Shown here in pieces: positions 33,023 through 41,399 of a stretch of DNA of 64,000 nt. The stretch covers positions 1 through 64,000 of the IMG/VR virus record IMGVR_UViG_3300021139_000002; one strand, given 5' to 3'. The stretch is from a virus. The translations under genes and the position numbers were made by a program. Each line of letters opens with the position of its first letter. The stretch's first letter is position 1. The notes beneath the pieces are model-generated. The model ran no database searches, was not told the origin of the DNA, and was given only the letters and a program-made list of their open reading frames with translations.

Positions 33023-33756
33023 GACTCTACGAATTCGAGCAAAGTGATTATGTAATCAGAAATCGTGATAAACTAGATCACATTCTGCTCGAACTCTGCC
33101 ACCATGTAATTGAAGGACAACAACATGATCCAGTAAAATATGGAATGGTTGCGGCCTGTGTCTTAGACCCCGAAAACCGCAAAGTCTTTGGTGTAAACGA
33201 GGCGGCCAAAGATGGTACCAGACGCCACGCAGAAAGAGTTGCAATGGATCGTTATGTAGAACACTATGGCGATATTCCAGAAGGTAGTATCATACTAACT
33301 ACCTTAAGTCCGTGTAGTGACGATATGGATGAACGCTATGGTGAAAGTTGTCAAGATTTAATCAACAATAGTAATGTTCGAAAAGTATATTGCGGTTATA
33401 CAGATCCTACCCAACATGATACACACAAAGAATATACCTTAGAAGAAACTAGTAATGAAGGTATTATCAGCATGTGTAAAAAGTTTGCTGATACATTTTT
33501 GAAAGACTCAGTAAATGAAGCAGCCAATCCAGCACAGCAAGCCGCTATTGCTATCGCTAAGAAAGAAAAACAAGCACAAGAAAACTTTGCCGACGGTAAA
33601 CACCCTGGTCGCAAAGGCCTTGCCAAGCGTAGCGGAGTAAATACCAAAGCGTCAGTTAGCAGTTTGAGAAATACTGCTAAACATAGTTCAGGTGAAAAGG
33701 CACGCATGGCACATTGGTTGGCTAATATGAAAGCAGGAAGGGCTAAAAAGAAATGA
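33019..33756 (+). CDS. RibD-like nucleotide deaminase with targeting N-terminus and basic tail
   Basis: 245 residues. MRLYEFEQSDYV resembles the targeting peptide of the neighbours. The deaminase fold has RRHAERVAM (His70, Glu72) and TLSPCSDDMDERYGESC (Cys99, Cys111), with VYCGYTDPT after; the spacing resembles RibD pyrimidine deaminases rather than PCxxC dCMP deaminases. After SVNEAANPAQ (a further possible cut site) comes a Lys/Arg/Ala-rich tail with HPGRKGLAKRSGV and SSGEKARMAHWLANMKAGRA, a probable DNA-binding peptide. Substrate unknown. Confidence 0.72.
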   Translation: MRLYEFEQSDYVIRNRDKLDHILLELCHHVIEGQQHDPVKYGMVAACVLDPENRKVFGVNEAAKDGTRRHAERVAMDRYVEHYGDIPEGSIILTTLSPCSDDMDERYGESCQDLINNSNVRKVYCGYTDPTQHDTHKEYTLEETSNEGIISMCKKFADTFLKDSVNEAANPAQQAAIAIAKKEKQAQENFADGKHPGRKGLAKRSGVNTKASVSSLRNTAKHSSGEKARMAHWLANMKAGRAKKK

Positions 33757-34196
33757 GAGCACAAGAATTTATTATCGAAGGAATGTTGCAAGAAGCATTA
33801 GATAAACAATTCGACATAATCGAATCTATGATAGAATATTGGGCCAAACATCATGGTGTAGATAGCGAAGTAATTTGGGAAGACCTTGAAGAAGTTGACG
33901 ATGAAGATCTACTGAGTGAAGCTGAAGCCTGGCAAAAGAAATCTGGTAAAAACAAAAACGGTGGCTTGAACAAAAAAGGTGTAGCAAGTTATCGTCGTAG
34001 CCATCCTGGTAGCCATTTACAAACTGCTGTAACTACCAAACCTAGCAAACTTAAAAAAGGTAGCAAGGCTTCTAAGCGCCGTAAATCATTCTGCGCTCGT
34101 ATGAAAGGCATGAAGAAACATCGTGCAGGCGCCAAAACCAAAAGAGATCCAAATAGTCGCATAAACAAAAGTCTCCGTAAATGGAATTGTGAGTAA
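33753..34196 (+). CDS. Basic internal head protein (MRAQEFIIE)
   Basis: 147 residues. MRAQEFIIEGMLQE is the clearest match to the T4 capsid-targeting peptide, with Ile-x-Glu | Gly. A short acidic helix follows, then a possible cut at LLSE|A, then a basic segment with SGKNKNGGLNKKGVASYRRSHPG and KRRKSFCARMKGMKKHRAG, ending INKSLRKWNCE. The last part recurs in phage proteins I remember. Likely DNA-binding. Confidence 0.65.
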   Translation: MRAQEFIIEGMLQEALDKQFDIIESMIEYWAKHHGVDSEVIWEDLEEVDDEDLLSEAEAWQKKSGKNKNGGLNKKGVASYRRSHPGSHLQTAVTTKPSKLKKGSKASKRRKSFCARMKGMKKHRAGAKTKRDPNSRINKSLRKWNCE

Positions 34197-34203
34197 AAAG
34201 TAT

Positions 34204-34232
34204 TTGACCTTCTCTGTCTAAAACTATATACT
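34204..34232 (+). promoter_or_regulatory. Sigma-70-like promoter
   Basis: TTGACC (34204-34209), 17-bp spacer, TATACT (34227-34232). The ATG at 34253 has CAGGAG in the leader. It would start the polymerase/clamp operon. Confidence 0.7.
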
Positions 34233-34252
34233 ATAGGATACAGGAGATTATT

Positions 34253-34525
34253 ATGGGCAAAGCATTTGGCGCACCAGAACAAGCAAAAATCAAACAAATC
34301 GTTGCAGAAGGCATGACCGTTATGCAAGAGATTCAAGACCTTACTGAGGGATTGAACGAAACAATTAAAGCAGTTGCAGAAGAACTAGAGGTCAAGCCCA
34401 GTGTAATTAAAAAAGCAATCAAAGTTTCAATGAAAGATCAGTGGGATCAAGTTTGGAGAGAATTTGACGATCTCGAAACTATTGTTGATATCAGCGGACA
34501 TTCACATCGTCGTACTGAAGAATAA
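34253..34525 (+). CDS. DsbA-like small DNA-binding protein candidate
   Basis: 90 residues, helical, with KIKQIVAEGMTVMQEIQDLTEGLNETIKAVAEELEVKPSVIKKAIKVS. The ending (ELEVKPSVIKKAI) and length recall T4 DsbA and related small proteins of cyanophages, which bind double-stranded DNA near late promoters. Weak similarity only. It shares one base with the next gene. Confidence 0.5.
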   Translation: MGKAFGAPEQAKIKQIVAEGMTVMQEIQDLTEGLNETIKAVAEELEVKPSVIKKAIKVSMKDQWDQVWREFDDLETIVDISGHSHRRTEE

Positions 34526-34824
34526 TGGATCAGATTACCAACACGTTTGTAAATATCTACAACTGGGCAAAGGGCGACTTTAAAGAGTGGCCCGTTCGCT
34601 TCGTTTTAGAAATTACAGCATGGTTTATGAGTTTAGGCTGTTCGCTAACCCTAGCAGCCGGTGCAAGTGATCCATTGTTTGTTTATCTCTATCCAATCTT
34701 TATTACACAATGTGCTATATTTGGATGGGCGGCTTGGACTCGAAAGAGTACCGGCATGGTCGCAAACTATGCACTATTAGTCACAATTGATTTAATAGGG
34801 TACATTAGACTAATAAATATGTAA
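34525..34824 (+). CDS. Small membrane protein
   Basis: 99 residues, with about three hydrophobic segments (24-44, 52-67, 76-96) after a charged N-terminus. It lies before the DNA polymerase in the same operon. A TAAATA core (34814-34819) sits within its last codons. Function unknown. Confidence 0.6.
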   Translation: MDQITNTFVNIYNWAKGDFKEWPVRFVLEITAWFMSLGCSLTLAAGASDPLFVYLYPIFITQCAIFGWAAWTRKSTGMVANYALLVTIDLIGYIRLINM

Positions 34825-34833
34825 CAGAAAGGT

Positions 34834-34884
34834 ATGATCAGCCACAAATGATCATTAGGGTATTTTGCAAGCCGAAAATTGCAA
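34834..34884 (+). promoter_or_regulatory. Twin hairpins before the polymerase gene (candidate autoregulatory operator)
   Basis: Hairpin 1: ATGATCA (34834-34840) with TGATCAT (34849-34855), loop GCCACAAA. Hairpin 2: TTGCAA (34865-34870) with TTGCAA (34879-34884), loop GCCGAAAA. The second ends two bases before the GGAGA ribosome site. The T4 polymerase binds an 8-nt-loop hairpin at its own mRNA start and represses translation; these have the same loop size and place. Confidence 0.55.
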
Positions 34885-34897
34885 TGGAGAAAAATTA

Positions 34898-37567
34898 ATG
34901 AGTTATGTAGATGCACGATGGGATCGTGACAAAGATATTGTCACCGTTGTTGAAAGAGATCCCAAAAAGGGCAGAGTCTATCAAGATTATCCTGCCAGAT
35001 ATTTGTTTTATTATCCCGATCCTAAGGGGAAACATAAATCAATTTACGGTGAAAGTCTTAGCCGAGTCAGCGCTAAGAGTCACAAAGAATTTATCAAAGA
35101 ACAAAAAATTCACAGCGGTTATAAATTATACGAAAGTGATATTAACCCTGTATTCCGTTGCCTAGAAGAAAACTATCTAGGTAAAGAACCTCCAAAACTA
35201 AATGTGGCGTTTTGGGATATTGAGGTGGACTTTGATCCAGAACGTGGTTATGCATCACCAGACGATGCATTTATGCCAATTACTGCGATTGCTGTTCACC
35301 TACAATGGTTAGACACACTCGTTTGTCTTGCTATACCTCCAAAGACATTGACCGTAGATCAAGCTAAAGAACAGGTTAAAGATTTTCCTAACACATTTAT
35401 ATTTGATACAGAATATGAAATGTTAGACACATTTTTAAACTTGATTGAAGATGCAGATATATTAAGTGGTTGGAACTCAGAGGGCTTCGATATGCCCTAC
35501 ACGGTAAATAGAGTTATCAAAGTCTTAAGCAAAGAAGATACCAGAAGATTTTGTTTATGGGATGCAATGCCCAAGAAGCGGGAGTATGAAAAGTATGGAA
35601 AAGCGGCTGTTACTTATGACCTGGTTGGTCGCGTTCATTTGGACAGCCTCGAATTGTACCGCAAATACACATATGAAGAGCGTCACACCTACCGATTGGA
35701 TGCCATTGGAGAAATGGAGATAGGTGAATCTAAAACCGTATACGAAGGTACATTAGATCAACTTTATAACAATGACTTTAAGAAGTTTATCGAATATAAC
35801 AGACAAGATTGTGCGTTATTAAACAAACTAGATAAAAAATTAAAATTCATTGACCTTGCTAATACAATTGCACACGAAAACACCGTATTGTTGCAAACAA
35901 CAATGGGTGCCGTTGCTGTTACAGAACAGGCTATTGTAAACGAAGCTCATCACAGAGGTTTGATTGTGCCAAGTCGTCCAAGACGTGATGACACAGCAAA
36001 TAGTCAGGCAGCAGGTGCTTATGTTGCATATCCTAAAAAAGGATTGCATGACTACATAGGCTCAATGGACATTAACTCTTTGTATCCATCTGTCATTCGT
36101 GCATTGAATATGGGTCCGGAAACTATTGTCGGACAACTACGTCAAGAATATACTAAAGACGAAATTGATGGCAAAATTGCCAAAGGTAATTCATTTGCGG
36201 CATCTTGGGAAGGTAAGTTTGGCGCCAACGAATATGAAATGGTCATGAATAAAGATCGTGTCAACGATATTACTATCGACTGGGAGAACGGATCAGTTGA
36301 TGTAATGAGCGGTGCTCAAATATATGAATTGATTTTTGAAAGTAATAAACCGTGGATGCTTAGTGCTAACGGTACAATCTTTACACACGAGCACGAAGGT
36401 ATTATCCCTGGATTGCTCAAACGTTGGTATGCTGAACGCAAGGACATGCAGGCTAAACTAAAAGAAGCAATTAAAGCGGAGAATAAAATTGAAGAAGAAT
36501 ACTGGGACAAACGTCAGTTGGTTAAGAAAATTAACCTTAATAGCCTTTACGGTGCTATCCTTAATGTTGGGTGTCGTTTCTTTGATGATCGTATTGGTCA
36601 ATCAACCACCCTTACAGGGCGTGGAATTGCCCGACATATGGCCGCTAAAATCAATGAAGTTATTACAGGCGAATACAATCACGTCGGTAAGTCAATCATC
36701 TACGGAGACACCGACTCGGCTTATTTCAGTGCCTATTCATCCTTAAAGAATGAAATTGCCAAAGGCGAAATTGCATGGAACAAAGATACTGCTGTTCAGC
36801 TGTATGATACTATTGCCGCAGAAGTCAATAGTACATTCCCTCAGTATATGTTAGATGCACATCATTGTCCAAAGTCACGCGGTGAAGTTATTAAAGCCGG
36901 TCGTGAAATCGTTGCTATCAAAGGCCTGTTCATTACCAAGAAGCGTTATGCTGTGTTGTATTACGATAAAGAAGGTAAACGTGCAGACGTAGATGGTAAG
37001 CCAGGTAAAATTAAAGCCATGGGGTTAGATCTCAAGCGTAGTGATACTCCAGAATTTATGCAAAAGTTCTTAGAAGAAATTTTAACTGATGTACTTAACG
37101 GTGCTCAGGAAAAAGAAACATTAGAACGCATCAGCGAATTCCGTACAGAATTCAAAGCCCGCCCAGGTTGGGAGAAAGGAAGTCCGAAACGTGCAAACAA
37201 CATTACAGAATACGAAGCAAAAGAGAAGAAGGCTGGCAAGGCTAATATGCCTGGTCATGTTAGAGCAAGTATTAATTGGAATACGCTCAAAAGAATGAAC
37301 GGTGACAAGTACAGCCAACAGATTGTTGATGGTATGAAAGTTATTGTGTGTAAGTTGAAAGCTAATCCATTAGGTTATACATCAGTAGCTTATCCAGTAG
37401 ACGAGTTGCGTTTACCCAAATGGTTCCAAGAATTACCATTTGATCATGCAGAAATGGAAACTACCATTATCAACAATAAGATTGAAAATCTTATAGGTGT
37501 ACTAGAATGGGATCTAAATAGTACCACCGAAACAAACACGTTTGGAAGTCTATTCAGTTTTGAATAA
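34898..37567 (+). CDS. 43: DNA polymerase, family B (gp43-like)
   Basis: 889 residues (T4 gp43: 898). Exonuclease motif I is FWDIEVD (Asp107/Glu109). Polymerase motif A is SMDINSLYPS (389-398), motif B KKINLNSLYGA and motif C YGDTDS (602-607). The ATG at 34898 was chosen because GGAGA lies before it; a TTG at 34865 is upstream but sits in a hairpin. It replicates the genome with the clamp at 37625-38359. Family assignment is firm. Confidence 0.97.
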   Translation: MSYVDARWDRDKDIVTVVERDPKKGRVYQDYPARYLFYYPDPKGKHKSIYGESLSRVSAKSHKEFIKEQKIHSGYKLYESDINPVFRCLEENYLGKEPPKLNVAFWDIEVDFDPERGYASPDDAFMPITAIAVHLQWLDTLVCLAIPPKTLTVDQAKEQVKDFPNTFIFDTEYEMLDTFLNLIEDADILSGWNSEGFDMPYTVNRVIKVLSKEDTRRFCLWDAMPKKREYEKYGKAAVTYDLVGRVHLDSLELYRKYTYEERHTYRLDAIGEMEIGESKTVYEGTLDQLYNNDFKKFIEYNRQDCALLNKLDKKLKFIDLANTIAHENTVLLQTTMGAVAVTEQAIVNEAHHRGLIVPSRPRRDDTANSQAAGAYVAYPKKGLHDYIGSMDINSLYPSVIRALNMGPETIVGQLRQEYTKDEIDGKIAKGNSFAASWEGKFGANEYEMVMNKDRVNDITIDWENGSVDVMSGAQIYELIFESNKPWMLSANGTIFTHEHEGIIPGLLKRWYAERKDMQAKLKEAIKAENKIEEEYWDKRQLVKKINLNSLYGAILNVGCRFFDDRIGQSTTLTGRGIARHMAAKINEVITGEYNHVGKSIIYGDTDSAYFSAYSSLKNEIAKGEIAWNKDTAVQLYDTIAAEVNSTFPQYMLDAHHCPKSRGEVIKAGREIVAIKGLFITKKRYAVLYYDKEGKRADVDGKPGKIKAMGLDLKRSDTPEFMQKFLEEILTDVLNGAQEKETLERISEFRTEFKARPGWEKGSPKRANNITEYEAKEKKAGKANMPGHVRASINWNTLKRMNGDKYSQQIVDGMKVIVCKLKANPLGYTSVAYPVDELRLPKWFQELPFDHAEMETTIINNKIENLIGVLEWDLNSTTETNTFGSLFSFE

Positions 37568-37575
37568 AAAATATA

Positions 37576-37604
37576 TTGACTTTACAAGCAGATCTAAATA
37601 AACT
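37576..37604 (+). promoter_or_regulatory. Promoter of the clamp gene, sigma-70-like and TAAATA overlapping
   Basis: TTGACT (37576-37581), 17-bp spacer, TAAACT (37599-37604). The spacer end carries CTAAATA (37594-37600), so late initiation about 25 bases before the ATG at 37625 is possible. AAGGA is at 37611-37615. Confidence 0.55.
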
Positions 37605-37624
37605 TATACAAAGGAATTATAATT

Positions 37625-38359
37625 ATGAAATCTATCCTCCAAGACATCGTTGCTCACACAAACAAATTAGGCTTTCTTAATATTGTTAAAGTAACAGGTA
37701 CTGAAGACAAAACATTAATCGACTCAATGGCAGATGACCGTAGTGTTATTATGTATGCCGAAACTGCAAATCCATACTTAGAGATGGTCGGTACATTTGG
37801 CATGCCGCAACTTGAAAAACTTCGCTATCTAGTAGATGGTAAGGAATATCAAGACGGTGCAACCATCGAAGTAGTCACTGCCGACCGCAACGGAGAAACT
37901 ATTCCAATTGGTCTTCACTTTGAAAATAAAGATGGCGACTTCAAGAACGATTATCGTTTTATGAATCAGGCTATCATCGAAGAAAAACTAAAAACCGTTA
38001 AATTCCGTGGAGTTAACTGGCACGTTGAAGTTACTCCAACCGTTAGTGCTATCCAGCGTTTCCAATTCCAAGCAGGTGCTAACACAGAACATACAACATT
38101 CTTAGCTAAGACAGATGGTGATAAATTAGTATTCACATTCGGTGATGCTAGCAGTCACGGTGGTGAATTTACTTTTGCAACAGGTGTTACTGGAAAGATT
38201 ACTAAAGCATGGACATGGCCAGTTAACAATGTTTTAAACATCTTAAAAATTGCCGATGGTAACAATACCAAGATGAGTTTTAGTAACGATGGTGCTATGC
38301 AAATTGAATTAGATAGCGGCATTGCAACTTACAAATATATTATCCCAGCAAACGCATGA
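37625..38359 (+). CDS. 45: Sliding clamp (gp45-like)
   Basis: 244 residues (T4 gp45: 228). SIMADDRSVIMYAET-like early residues, FGMPQLEKLRYLVDG, ADRNGETIPIGLHF, and a late SNDGAMQIELDSGIATYKYIIPA are typical of T4-like clamps. It tethers the polymerase and, in T4, also activates late transcription. It overlaps the NUMOD3 gene by ATGA. Confidence 0.9.
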   Translation: MKSILQDIVAHTNKLGFLNIVKVTGTEDKTLIDSMADDRSVIMYAETANPYLEMVGTFGMPQLEKLRYLVDGKEYQDGATIEVVTADRNGETIPIGLHFENKDGDFKNDYRFMNQAIIEEKLKTVKFRGVNWHVEVTPTVSAIQRFQFQAGANTEHTTFLAKTDGDKLVFTFGDASSHGGEFTFATGVTGKITKAWTWPVNNVLNILKIADGNNTKMSFSNDGAMQIELDSGIATYKYIIPANA

Positions 38360-38604
38360 TAAAAGGTCTAACTCCTTGGAATAAAGGCAAGACAGGTGTT
38401 CAAAAAGGTTCCAGATTGGGGGTAGAAGTAAGTGCCGAAACCCGTGCTAAAATGAGTGCCGCACAAAAAGGAAAGGTAATGTCAGACTTGCAAAAAGAAA
38501 AAATAAGTGCTACACTTAAAGGTAGAAAGATGTCAGAAGAAACTAAAAGAAAAATGTCAGAGGCAAGAAAAAAATTATGGGAACAAAAACGCAATGAAAA
38601 ATAG
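38356..38604 (+). CDS. Orphan NUMOD3 DNA-binding protein
   Basis: 82 residues consisting of NUMOD3-type repeats: SAETRAKMSAAQKGKVMSD, then EKISATLKGRKMSEETKRKMSEA. These normally sit at the C-terminus of GIY-YIG/HNH homing endonucleases and bind the target site. No nuclease domain is present, so it is either a remnant of a homing gene or a small DNA-binding protein. It lies between the clamp and DpdA genes and overlaps DpdA by 11 bases. Confidence 0.7.
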   Translation: MIKGLTPWNKGKTGVQKGSRLGVEVSAETRAKMSAAQKGKVMSDLQKEKISATLKGRKMSEETKRKMSEARKKLWEQKRNEK

Positions 38605-40228
38605 ACCACCAGTAGATTTAAGTGCATTAAACAAGGATTACGCCTGCTATTTGCCAGCCATTAGTTCTTTTTATAGTACCTACGTTGCTAAACAACGTCT
38701 AGAAGAGTTTGTACCCAACGATCGTATTCCTAAAGGATTTGATCGTGGTATCGAGGGTATGAACTTTTTAAATCCTGAACAAGGATATTTTACTTATAAG
38801 TATGCCTTATATTCTGCAGGTCATGCACAATTAGATATTGTCAAGGCACAGACGCAAGAATCAATGATACAACAACGTGATCGCAATGGTACATTGATAC
38901 TAGGAGACTCCGGCGGATACCAAATTGGCAAGGGTGTTTTAAAGTTTGATTGGTTAGATTTCGAAGGAGCAAAGGCAAACGCTACTCGCCAACAAATCTT
39001 AGAGTGGTTAGAAGCAACTGCTGATTGGTCAATGATGCTTGACGTTCCTACTTGGGCATGTGACCATATACATAGTCCTAAAACTGGTTTAAAAACTTTT
39101 GAAGATTGTTTAGAGAAGACACGTTTTAATAACAAATACTTCTTAGATAATCGATTAGGTGCTACTAAATGGCTGAACGTTTTACAAGGATCAGATTGGG
39201 ATACTGCCGAACAATGGTATCAAGGTGTTAAAGAGTTTAGTGACCCTAACGGTCCGTATGCTGGTAAAGAAGCCGAAGGTTGGGCCTTTGGTGGAGCTAA
39301 CATGTGTAAAATGGATATTACTCTTAAGCGTTTAATGACGTTAAGAGAAGATGGTTTGCTGAAGGGCAAAAACTGGATCCACTTCTTGGGTACAGCACAA
39401 CTTGACTGGAGTTGTTACTTAACTTTAATTCAAAGACAAATCAGGAAACATATTAATGAAGAAATTACCATCTCTTTTGATTGCGCCTCACCGTTCATTG
39501 CAACAGCGCACGGACTTGTCTACACCAACGCTCAACACTCTCCCAAAAGGTGGAGTGTTATTATGGACAAAGCCCCAGATAACAAAGCACTTGCCGGATC
39601 CGACATTCCGTTTCCCTTTGAAAGCGAAATCGGCAGCAGGTTAACAATGGGCGATATTGCTTACTATGACTTAGGTCAACGTAAGACAGATGCAGAATTA
39701 AATGGTGTTAAGTTTGATCATTTAAACCCAGATCATTATCATATTGTTCCTAAACTTAACAAGTTAGGTAAGATTCCAAACAGAACAAGTTGGGATAGTT
39801 TTGCGTATGCACTAATGATGGGGCACAATGTCGAATGTCATATTAAAGGTGTTCAAAGAGCACAACATTTAATGGATATTGAAATTGCTAAGACTAAAGA
39901 TAAACTTACTTGGAGACATTGGAAGAAAGTTAAAAATCAAGATATGAGCGACGAGTACAGCGATTGGGTTCCTCGCAACATCTTGTATTTTAGCAGTTTC
40001 ATCGAAGACTTGTTTAATACAGCAACAAAAGACGAAGCCTTTGCATTAATCGATCAAGCAGGTCCATTCTTGCGTAGCTTAGAAGGTGCTCGACTACAAG
40101 GCGGTCCTGCACAAAATACATTTGGCAATTTGTTTGAAATCGAAACGGTAACAGACCAAGACGAAATTGATCTTGCTAATCCAGACGACGACGAACTAAG
40201 AGCACTTGAAGAAGGTATTGGAGAATAA
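38594..40228 (+). CDS. dpdA: DpdA-like DNA guanine transglycosylase
   Basis: 544 residues from the ATG at 38594. Tgt-family catalytic pieces are visible: GDSGGYQ (104-110), with Asp105 like the general acid of TGT, and SFDCASP (294-300), with Asp296 like the nucleophile of FDCV.PTR. GWAFGGANM is at 229-237. DpdA swaps guanine in DNA for a 7-deazaguanine base. With QueD and QueE it points to a modified genome. The C-terminal third, with VPRNILYFSSFIEDLF, is not from TGT. The modification state cannot be read from the sequence. Confidence 0.85.
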   Translation: MKNRPPVDLSALNKDYACYLPAISSFYSTYVAKQRLEEFVPNDRIPKGFDRGIEGMNFLNPEQGYFTYKYALYSAGHAQLDIVKAQTQESMIQQRDRNGTLILGDSGGYQIGKGVLKFDWLDFEGAKANATRQQILEWLEATADWSMMLDVPTWACDHIHSPKTGLKTFEDCLEKTRFNNKYFLDNRLGATKWLNVLQGSDWDTAEQWYQGVKEFSDPNGPYAGKEAEGWAFGGANMCKMDITLKRLMTLREDGLLKGKNWIHFLGTAQLDWSCYLTLIQRQIRKHINEEITISFDCASPFIATAHGLVYTNAQHSPKRWSVIMDKAPDNKALAGSDIPFPFESEIGSRLTMGDIAYYDLGQRKTDAELNGVKFDHLNPDHYHIVPKLNKLGKIPNRTSWDSFAYALMMGHNVECHIKGVQRAQHLMDIEIAKTKDKLTWRHWKKVKNQDMSDEYSDWVPRNILYFSSFIEDLFNTATKDEAFALIDQAGPFLRSLEGARLQGGPAQNTFGNLFEIETVTDQDEIDLANPDDDELRALEEGIGE

Positions 40229-40229
40229 T

Positions 40230-40430
40230 ATGGCAACACGTAAAAAGAAGGCAGTATCACCAAATGTAGATAGTGGCGGTTGGCCTAAAATACAACAAGG
40301 TACACACCTTACCGTAAAAACATTCGAAGATGGGCATACTGAATTAATTTGGGATGATGAAGCATTGCTCAAGGAAGTAAGAGATGCTATACTAAACTAT
40401 GAATTAGGTGATTTTCAACCTCCCTGTTAA
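40230..40430 (+). CDS. Small hypothetical protein
   Basis: 66 residues; basic start MATRKKKAV, then THLTVKTFEDGHTELIWDDEALLKEVRDAI. Its C-terminal half resembles the next small gene (edge strand, then ELxxxVxxAI helix). GGAG before the ATG. Function unknown. Confidence 0.55.
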   Translation: MATRKKKAVSPNVDSGGWPKIQQGTHLTVKTFEDGHTELIWDDEALLKEVRDAILNYELGDFQPPC

Positions 40431-40447
40431 ACTAAAGGAAAAACAAA

Positions 40448-40642
40448 ATGAGTGCAATTTCAAACAAACTAGTTAAAGCAAATGAGAGCTTTACCATCAA
40501 CCGTTATGACAACGGCTTTATGATTGAAGTAGGCGGGCGTGACGACAATGACGATTGGAAAAGCGCCAAAGTTATTGTCGGATCAGAAGACGAACTAATC
40601 GACGCTATTAAAGAAGCGTTGGCATTACCTTTAGCAGAGTAA
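40448..40642 (+). CDS. Small acidic hypothetical protein
   Basis: 64 residues, SFTINRYDNGFMIEVGGRDDNDDW then a helix ELIDAIKEAL. Similar plan to the preceding gene, perhaps related. Shares one base with the next start codon. Function unknown. Confidence 0.55.
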   Translation: MSAISNKLVKANESFTINRYDNGFMIEVGGRDDNDDWKSAKVIVGSEDELIDAIKEALALPLAE

Positions 40643-40851
40643 TGTCTGATCTCATTTATCTCGTCTTAGGTTTTATATTTGGCGTTATCTTTATGCTTAA
40701 TAATAAAGAATATCGTCAAATGAAAACCTACGAACAATTAGATGAAGAAATGCGTAAAGAATTAGATACAAATAAGAACCTTGTTAAAAGTCTTAAAGAC
40801 GACTTGCATTGGGCAAAACAAAAAATCCAACACCTTAAGGAGAAACAATAA
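40642..40851 (+). CDS. Small membrane-anchored coiled-coil protein
   Basis: 69 residues: one N-terminal hydrophobic segment (4-20), then a charged helix with heptad-like Leu spacing (EQLDEEMRKELDTNKNLVKSLKDDL). Probably an inner-membrane anchor with a cytoplasmic coiled coil. One-base overlap on both sides. Confidence 0.6.
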   Translation: MSDLIYLVLGFIFGVIFMLNNKEYRQMKTYEQLDEEMRKELDTNKNLVKSLKDDLHWAKQKIQHLKEKQ

Positions 40852-41348
40852 TGGCGTGGTTTTCAGTTAAAACATATTACAAAAAGTCCTGCGAACAGCA
40901 CGAATATTTTGTTCAACGTGAAGGGGAAGGCAGGATCAAAGTCGTTGACGGATTTCGTTTCTGCGAATATAAAATAGAAACTAATGATGATAAGTTTCCA
41001 GAGTTTGAATTTACATTTGTTCCAGGCGGCGATGGAAAGAAAGATAGTTTAGATCTTAACAACTTAACTGGAAAGAATATCGAATATTCAGAACTTGTTG
41101 AAATGTTCGATGGTGGATGTTGGGGTGGTGTCGAAGTTGAAGGCATCGAAGATGAAGACGAAGTTGAAGAACTAGAAGAATTCATTAGTGAAAACGGTGC
41201 ATACGCATTGGAAGATGAAGATGAATGGTACCTAGACGAAACAGAAGTTTGGGTATGGGGTCCTTTAGAAGTTACTGATGAAGACGGCAACACTCGTATT
41301 ATCATTGCCGACGAAAATGGTAACATCACTGACTTTGTAGACGAGTAA
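40851..41348 (+). CDS. Acidic hypothetical protein
   Basis: 165 residues, very acidic (IEDEDEVEELEEFISEN and EDEDEWYLDETE). The N-terminus is basic with FSVKTYYKKSCEQHEYFVQREGEGR. No family recognised. Such acidity is seen in DNA mimics, but nothing more supports that here. Confidence 0.55.
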   Translation: MAWFSVKTYYKKSCEQHEYFVQREGEGRIKVVDGFRFCEYKIETNDDKFPEFEFTFVPGGDGKKDSLDLNNLTGKNIEYSELVEMFDGGCWGGVEVEGIEDEDEVEELEEFISENGAYALEDEDEWYLDETEVWVWGPLEVTDEDGNTRIIIADENGNITDFVDE

Positions 41349-41364
41349 TTGGACAACCAATATA

Positions 41365-41393
41365 TTGACTTATACTATAAGACCTGCTATATT
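41365..41393 (+). promoter_or_regulatory. Sigma-70-like promoter giving a leaderless transcript
   Basis: TTGACT (41365-41370), 17-bp spacer, TATATT (41388-41393), then six bases (TAACGT) to the ATG at 41400. The start site of transcription would be the start codon itself. No Shine-Dalgarno is seen. Confidence 0.65.
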
Positions 41394-41399
41394 TAACGT

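Noticed and set aside
40851-41348. Acidic protein as a DNA-mimic anti-restriction factor
   Set aside because: Acidity alone is not enough; no known family motif is seen.
40913-41356. Ser-rich minus-strand frame of 147 codons
   Set aside because: Reverse of an acidic gene; Ser/Pro richness is a by-product of GAA/GAT codons.
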